Origin: Reticulitermes speratus
Taxonomy: Eukaryota > Arthropoda > Insecta > Blattodea > Rhinotermitidae
Direction of reading: 5' to 3'
DNA: 64,000 bases
Assembly: GCA_021186555.1 (NCBI GenBank)
Contig: JAJKFL010000427.1
Span: 21,687,238-21,751,237 of the forward strand
Shown: one piece after another, positions 46,501 to 55,500 of the stretch
Layout: every line of letters starts with the position of its first letter
How positions within the stretch are numbered: position 1 is the first letter of the stretch
Notes under the pieces: model-generated
The model's input: only the letters and a program-made list of their open reading frames with translations
The model's database searches: none
Told to the model about the DNA's origin: nothing
Program-made: the position numbers and the translations under genes

Positions 46501-49500
46501 ATTTTTCTTCTTCAGTCCAATCAGAAAAGAACCTGTAACTGATATGCTATTTGATTCATTTTATTCCTATATTGATTTCATTTATAGTGCGTCTGAATAA
46601 GCGTATGGGAGACCTGGGTCGAGGAAAGCTAGAAGTGTTTCATCCTGAGGAACAGACCTGGCAGCCAGCATGTATTACACACTGGGATAATGGGTCATCT
46701 GCAAATTACATCTGTTCTCAGATGGGATATATGTAAGTACAGCTGTACCATTAAGCGGTCACTTTGGGTACTTAACAACAGGGGTACATAACTGAAAGAG
46801 GCACCTATTTACTGTAGTTAGGCTCCCAGTAATTTACAGCATTAAATTCAAGTCTTTACACAAATACTGTATACCTATATCCTAAGATTGATGTATTCCA
46901 TTCTGTACTGTGTGATGTCACCATTACATAGACAAAAAAGGTTAAAGTTGTCCCTGTGCATGCCATGAAGATATATGGGGGAATGGCGATATAGCTCCAC
47001 AAATTCTCAACTATGGCACTAGATAGAGGTGTGTGGTCAGCTCCATGCCTTGTTTTGCCCCTGGCATCAGTACCTCTGGAACCTACTGAATAGGAGGCTG
47101 GGTGGGCCCCAGTGTTGGTCTGGATATTTTGGACATGAGATAAACACCTTGCTTCAGCTGTAATCTTAACTATAATTTCTTTGTCAGCCAGCCCATAGCC
47201 TAGTCTCTATACTGACTACAATATCCCAGCCCCTTATATAGACCATATGACAAATAAATTTGACATTTTGGTAAATTGTGTTGTGTTTCTTCCTGTCTCA
47301 TATATCCAGCAAGTTATTGCATGCAGTGGCCTGAAAATTGTGTTTTTCACATCTTGCTTCTTCTCCCTTACATTGCTCTGCATATTTGTGTGTACATAAT
47401 TACAGGTACTATTCTTATTGTGCCCTTATCACAGCAATAGTTATGGAACCCTTATCACATTCAAAGCCTGCATCCACAGGGAATTTGTTATTTGCATTTC
47501 AGTATAACTTATTTTATTTCATACAAATGTCCCAAAATGCCAACCTCCAGTTCTTAAGGAAGCTTCACTCCTGCTGAAAATACTTCTTGATATATGACAA
47601 TCCTCTTGCCTTGAAATTACGCTAAGTTCTGTTCAGATTTTGGCTTTCACTTCTTGCAGAGAATCTGGCTTCTTCATACAAACTCTGTCTTGTAGGTCCA
47701 CCATAAATAATAACTGTTCAGTGTACTGTTGTGCTACAACCTATGAAATAATGGTAAAAAGCAACTTGACAAAATTGAATTTAAAAAGTAATAGAATAAA
47801 TATTGCATGTATGAATTTACGGCACCAAAATATTTATAACTTGGGGGTTCTAAACAGACAGATTTTCCACTCTTCACATATTACGAGTACAACGATGAAA
47901 ACACATGAATTTAAGACAAACATAAAAAAATAATTTTTATTTCTCATCAATTGGCAGGGAGGGACGGGGGGATGAAAATATATGGACTTAGAGCATCATG
48001 AGATTTATTAGGCAACTTGTCAGACACCGAATTCCCTCTCTCACAAAATAAGGAGATGAAAATACAGTACAATATATTTACAACATCATAGACAAGCATG
48101 CTCCTGCAATCCAAACACTTAGTACAGTAGCGTATACCTGACTTGTATTGTTCAGTGTTATTATATTAGCACTAGACAGTACAAGCAAGGATAGGATGAT
48201 AGAACTGGAAATAAGTGTAAATGGCATTATTTTACCACAGGTCTGCCAACTTAAGTAGTTTGACACTGAGAGGAGATGTAGTAACATTACCGCCACTTAG
48301 TAGAAACTCATCCAGCATACGGAAGCTGTACAAGGAGAAGAACACAAACCTGCTGAAGGAGCTCCGTGCATGCCTTGCAGGAAACGCGAGCGCGCCTATC
48401 CTAATGTTGAGCTGTCCTGCTCAAATTACGGTAACATTCAGTTTAATAATTACTTTTAATTAGCTGCTCTATCTAACGTTTTGTGTTTACTTTGTTACTC
48501 TAAGGCGTTCTTTTTAATATAAAAAAGAATAGGTTATAGAGACACTATATCCGTCTGTTCTTTGATCTATATATCCTTCTGTGACCTAGTACCAGCAACT
48601 AAACTGGGTGCTGGATTTTCATAAAATTCGGTTTAAATAATCTTTACAAAACGCCTAACAAGCATGAATTTTATGAGAATTGGCTCACGCACAATCATAC
48701 TTTGCTTAAGGGCATAAATGAATTTTTACCTGTAATTCCCATATTTCTTGACTGATTTAGATGAAATTTGGTACAGATGATCCTCACATGATGCTGTTGA
48801 GCAGTCATGAGTTCCATGAAAATAGAACAGTGAAAGCCACATTTTACTTAATGGTACAAATGAAATCTTGCTGGTATTTTCTAAATGTTTCTTCTGATTT
48901 GGATAAAACTGGAAGCAGGAGATGTCCACAGAAATTTATTGGGTGATTGTGGAGTTCGTGACAATCAATGTAGTGTAAGCCGTACTTTATGTAGGGTTGT
49001 AAATGAATTTCTATCCAAAGCCAGTACCCACAAATCACTGAAATGCATAAGAATTGTCAGGGTTAACAGTGTTTAAGTACAAGACAGAAATGCAGTGATG
49101 AGTCACTTGTGCCTGTGTAAATTTACTGTGGCTCTTACACAAACCTTTGTGCCACTGATGACAAGCAGGTCTTTGAATTATCCACTGCCATCAGTATTTC
49201 TTCCTTTCCTCAAAACTTAAATATTTCTGAAGTTCACTTTTGACACAACTGCAGACTATACTCTCAGACAGGCCAATGCATTGATATTTCTGTTATCTGT
49301 TTGTGTCTCATTTTAGCTTGTGGCAAGAGACGTCACTCATACAATTCAAGGACCATCAATTCGCATTGTAGGAGGTGTTGAATCTGCTCCTGGGGATTGG
49401 CCATTTCTGGCTGCTCTTTTAGGAGGCCCTGAGGAAGTTTTCTACTGTGCAGGTGTTCTAATTTCAGACCAGTGGGTTCTAAGTGCCTCACACTGTGTGG

Positions 49501-52500
49501 GCAAGTAAGTATCCAATACAAGGTGCAATCAAATAATTTCTCAGCTGACCATAGATGACACTACTGCTGCTACCACAAATTTTTACTACAAGGTGTAGAT
49601 ACATTAGAGTCTGCTGAATGATTTCTTGCTTGGAATAAGGCTGTAGCATGTGACTTGTTAACTGATGTCTTATTAATTACATGTATGTGTTGTTCCATTT
49701 GTAATTTTTTACACATGTAGAAAATGGCAGACTTAAACAAAGAGTGTGTCTGCTTAAAAGTTTGCCTTAAAATGGGGGAAAATGTTACAGAAATTTGTGA
49801 AGTGTTGGAAGTGGAAGAACACAAGTTTTTGCGTGGTTTTCCAAGTTCAAATTGTTGAAGACCTCTGTTGAAGACACTGAACATCCAGGACATCTATTGA
49901 TGAGCAAAACAGATGAGATGTTGATCAAGTGAAGGAATTTGACTTCAAAAAACAGAGGAATCATTATCTGCGAAGATGCTAACATGTTGGGAATTTTATT
50001 TTGATCAGTTTCGAGCATTTTGACATAAGATCTGAATGTGCATCATATTGCCACCAAATTCATGCCCTGTACATGCTCAGGCTGGTTTACTGTGCCTCAA
50101 CTTCTGGCAAAAACAACATACTCGTGTTCCACACCCTTCATACACACCAAATTTAGTGCTATAATCATGGCTTTAAAGGGAAGAAGATGTAATGCCATTA
50201 ACATGATGGAAGGAAAAACTGTGTGATGCATTCACCTATTTTCAAAACGTTGCACTTTACAAACTGTTTCAAATGGTGATGCAATTTCTGGGCTTGCTGT
50301 ACAGTATATACTCTGAGGAAGTCATGAAAGGGGACATTGATTGAAAGGTAAATTTTGTTGTTACGGAGAAATAAATTCTATCCAGAAACTGTTTGGTCAC
50401 ACTATATTACAGTCTGTTTAGGGGTAATGAATTATGTGTTGTGTCATATTATTCAGTCTGAAAACTATTTGATCACACTATACAGTCTATTTAGCGGTAT
50501 GAATGAGGGGTTGTGTCATATTATTCAGTCCAGAAACTATTTGGCCGCACCATACACAGTCTATGAATGAGATGTTCTGTCATGTTATACAGTCCACTCA
50601 TCATGATATTGATGTAGTTAGTACCTTCAACTTCCCAAGAACTCTCACGTTGATAAAGTCTGCATACTTTTTTATTGAGCAACCACAAATTTTGAGGCAC
50701 TGACATGTGGATAAAAGGGTTCTTATTGTTTGCACCAGTATTTTCAGACTTGCTAAATGGTGTTTAAATTAGCAGTAAAATTTCACAGGTGACAAATTGG
50801 ACAAGTTTCTAAAAAATGACCACAAATTACAAATATGCACATTTTTGCACACGCTTTCCATTTTTATTATTCATTTTCTGTGTTACAGTTTTCCCAGTTT
50901 CATTATTATTAACGTTATCAGACTCTTTACACAATGATCAAAATGAACAAGAAAGTTCCTGTTCATCCATGTTGTTACATTTCTCACTTTGCAATTGCAC
51001 CTCTTTCCCTAATTGAAGAGATTTTATATTTTCAGTGTGTCACACAAACAAATTAATCATACTTTTCTATCAGGAATATATACGTTGGTAGCACTGACTG
51101 AATCAAATTTGCTCCAGCTGTGCACACATTTATTATGTACTGTGTATCATAAGGAATGGATTGCAGGCTATTCAATTACCTGATTTTTAAAGGTATTGTG
51201 TATGAGCCGTACCCTAGTTTTCTAAAAACACAAAGGTAGAGAAAAATGTGCAGGCCCTGTATTTGAGCCAATACAGTTGTTTTCATTTGTTAGTGTCGTT
51301 ACTAAACATTTTAACTTTACCACATTTTAAAATTACTTTTTACCTGTTATCTTGATATTATGATTTTATCTTGTATTGTGTTGTTGAGACTTGAATAAGG
51401 TAAAGGATTAACACAGGTTTTTTTTCAATCAGAAGGTGCACTGAACTCTTGATTCGAAGTATCATTCAGCTGAGATGTTTTGACACAGAGACAATAATAT
51501 CTAGCAACCATACATAAATACTAATACGTTTCACCGGTTCATGCTGACACTCTTTGTCTCTCAAAGTCTTATAATTTCCACGTTTTTTAATTCAGAATGT
51601 TATAATTTTTACAGTCTTTCAAGTCAACCAAATCTTGATGGCTGGACAATTCAATTAGGCATTTACTCGTCGTCATGCCCACTCATACTTCGGCAAAAAA
51701 GATGAAGGTGCAGCGCGTTGTTAACACATCCCATGTACAATTTGGGAGTTGCACATGATAACGATGTTGCCCTGTTTCAGGTATGTAAGTGGAAGTAAAT
51801 GGTACTCTATATTTTACACCCATACTTCAAGAGGTTGTGAGTTAGTCAGTGGTGATGAGTGGCAATTTCACTGTATTATTAAAACCTGCATGATTTATAG
51901 TTACTGCTACAGTAGTGGTGAAGTTTTCCATGTGCCTACCATGAAGGCATATGGGGGACTGAAGAGGTAGCTCCAATTAGTCTTAACCTCAGCACTATAT
52001 GGGGGTGAGTGGTAAGCTTCAGCCCAGGCTGCTTTACCCCCCAAAGGAAGGAGCCCTTGGTATACATTAAATAAGAAGCTGTGTGGGCTCCAGAACTTGT
52101 CTGGATGCTTTGGAAATGAGACAAGTATGTCGGTCCTGCCAGGAATCAATCCACAATTTCTCAGGTATCCAGACAATAGCCCAGTTACTACAGGGACTGA
52201 GCTTATCCCAGCTCCTTGTTCTGTTACAGTACCTCATGAAGTGTTCCTTAGCTGTAAATGTCCTAAATTCATGTTGGGTTGTTATATGCTTTTGTTGGAC
52301 AGCACTAAGGTTTACACTGAATCATGTAGCATTATTTTTGGTAGGCAGACTCATACACATGTCTTTTAAGGCATTAAATAAATAAATATGAGTTAGAAAC
52401 ACTAACACACAGTTAAAAAAAATGAACACTCAACCATATGGTGAACTGAGATTTTGTCTGTAGTTGCACTCAGTCTACAAAACTGGAAGTAAAAAATTTG

Positions 52501-55500
52501 CATTCATATTGCAAATAGGTATTTCTTTGCATTAATTTTTATACATTAAGATGGCAGAGTCACAGCAAAAACATAAGAAGAAGAGCTGTCTATTACCATT
52601 ACTGGATTGAAAGTGTTAATTGCAAAAAGGCAAAGCTGTCCCATGACATGCCAAGCAGGAACTGAGGGGAGGTAGAGGTTTTAGCTCTACACATAACTCG
52701 ACCTCAGCGCTAGAAAGGTGGTAAACACCACTCCCCTGACGCTATATCCCGGGAAAGAGACCCAAATGCCCATTGTACAGGAGGCTTTGTGGGCCTCAGG
52801 GCCGGTCTGAATGGGTATTGAAAATCTCGGCCCCTACCAGGGTTCGAAACCCAGACTTTCCGGCCTATAGCAAGTTGCTATACCAACTACCCTACCCTGG
52901 CCGCAAGTCTTAATTGTAGTTTAATGAAATCTGTGTATGTTACCCTTAGTTTACCATAAATATAAAAATTAGGAGCAAAAACTTAAAAATTTGTATAGAT
53001 TTTGATATTTTGGGGAGTGGGTCACAATGAATTATTGAATAGAATATAAGGTGCATGTAATATCAGATTAATTTTAGTAGCAGTATACTGCTAAATATTA
53101 TGTGAATTGCGTATATACAGCATATAAACCTGTGAGATGAATTTACTTGTATTAATTATCGTAGCAGTGGGTGTGTGGTCTGAATCAAAGGACTCTGCCA
53201 TAATTATAGATCTCCTGAGTGTTCCTACTTGAATTGCAACACCAGATATGTAAACACAATGAGTGAAACTCCCTCACAAAAGTTTTTTTTTAAATAATTT
53301 AACCATATGGAAGCTCTAGGTTGTTAGTGATAATTGCCCGACATAAGAGCAAGTGACTCAAATACAGAGTGACAGACAAAACAGAAACGTTATGTCTTAC
53401 AGCAGTATGTTCCTTTTTGTAGGCACGTTCGCAAAATTGCAAAAAGCGACTATTAGCTTCATCACGTCTGTCTGTCCGTCCGCATGGAACAACTCGGCTT
53501 CCACTGGAAGGATTTTCATTAAATTTGGTATTTCAAGATTTTCGAAATCTGTCGAAAAAATGCCGGGTTCATGAAAATCTGAGAAGAATAATGGGTACTT
53601 TACATGAAGCTCTACCTAAATTTATGATATATCTCTCTGAATTCTTCTTAGAATGAGAATTTTTTCAGACAAAAGTTGTAGAAAAAATCAAAACACACAT
53701 TTTAGGCTCAATAACGTTTTTCTGAAAAATCGTGCCGCTTGTGAGATAAATGTGGAAAAATTTACAGCCAGACAGACCACAGATGACAATATAATACGGT
53801 GCATGCAATTTGCATGCTGGATAACTAATATGTAATACTTATTGCTTTTCCACAGTAACAATGATTATGCAAATGTACCTTAATTATACATTATATGTAT
53901 ATTCCCTGTCTGTTTAAAAAATAAGAACAATAAATTATAAGGTTTGTAAACTTTGCAGTAATCCTTAATCAACACTCTTGGTACTGCACAGCTTCTATAT
54001 ATTAATAATAACATACCTTCCATCCACATATACTCTGCTTCAAAATCCACATTTTAATAACTATATAAACAAGACACATTCCAAGTCAGCAAAATTCCAA
54101 GAATCGCCCAACTAATCATCATCCGATGACCACACAACTAAAATATCAATGATGTGTATTTGGCCTTTTTCCACTGTCACTGAGTATACAAACACAACGT
54201 TTCAAAAGCAGACTGCTTTCTTCTTCAGGTGAACTACAATCTAAAGAATAAGTAACAATCTAAAAGAACCAAGAACCTACAAATTCATATGTATGAGACA
54301 AAATAATCCAAACCTCAAAATATAAAAATAGTTTATACAAAACTCAATCTAAAATTTTAAAAATTAAATTAATTTTCCCTTATTAAAAATTAAAATCAAC
54401 AGGACCTGAACAAGAAACAAAATAAAAATTTTTCCAGTGAATTAAAATGTGAGGTAGTAACTAACTAAACAGCACCCTCTGTTGGTGAAACCATGCACCT
54501 ACTACCAATCCCAAACATTCTTGTAAACCATGAATGAATGCCAATTCATCTGTGAAAACTCTTTATCTATTAATGGAAACCCAATAGGGAAAATATGTCC
54601 AAACTAGGCTGACTGACAAGGTTGTTGGTAAAAAGTGGGGGGGGGGGGGGGGGGGCTGCCTCTTTATACTTCCTGTATATGGAGTTTGGCTTAGCTTGTA
54701 ATATAGCCATATTAATCCAATCAATCCTATGTCCTTACTCAAAAGCATGTGATGCCAGTTTAGATTTACCCAAAATTGTCCATGTCTTAGATTTTATTTG
54801 TGCTATCTTATCCTAATATTCAATGGACTGCCACTTTCACCAATGTATTCCCTACCACACTCACATGGAAATCTATAAATGTGCTGTGAAATTTTCTAAT
54901 ATTGGGGTTTGTTTTTCTCAAAAATTCCTGAGGAGTTTTAAAAAACAGTTTTTATGTTAAATCTTTCACCAATTCCTTTAAATTTCTCTGAAAATTCCCC
55001 TAATGTATGAAATGGATATCACACACACAGATTTATTGTCATTGTTATCTTTCTTCTTCCTATATCTGGGTTTCTTGTTGATAACTTATAACCTGAACCA
55101 CGATAATCAATCCATACATTTTTTACAAAAAAGTATCACATGAAACACATACCAATATTTAAACTTAATATACATACCTCAACAGGAGTATTAGCTACAG
55201 AAATTTTACAATTTAACCTCCTTATATACTCTAACAATACCTACTTCAGAAAAATGAACCTTTTTCTTTATAAAGCTTATTTCCACTGTAAAGAATAAGC
55301 TCTTTTCTATCAATGAAAATTACTGTTGCAATTATTCTTTCCTCAAAGTATTTTGTGATTTGATTTATACCTGACGGTGGCCATAAAAGGCTGAAACATG
55401 TAGTATATAATATATTCAATAACCATACAAACAGAGTTGTTATCGACGGTATATTCCTTTATTTCTAATAAATTATAAACAAACACCCATTGGGTAAGAA

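Larger units (their letters stand above)
54185..55410 (-). mobile_element. Degraded Penelope-like element with inverted hammerhead-bearing ends
   Basis: Minus-strand Penelope-like retroelement remnant. From right to left it has a hammerhead-like module (plus strand, 55366-55407), unassigned sequence, a reading like [14 protein letters not shown] typical of the end of PLE reverse transcriptase, a GIY-YIG endonuclease region (54885-54654), non-coding tail, and a minus-strand module at 54190-54235. The two modules are inverted relative to each other. The main reverse-transcriptase domain was not recognised, so it is deleted or eroded. Confidence 0.7.
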
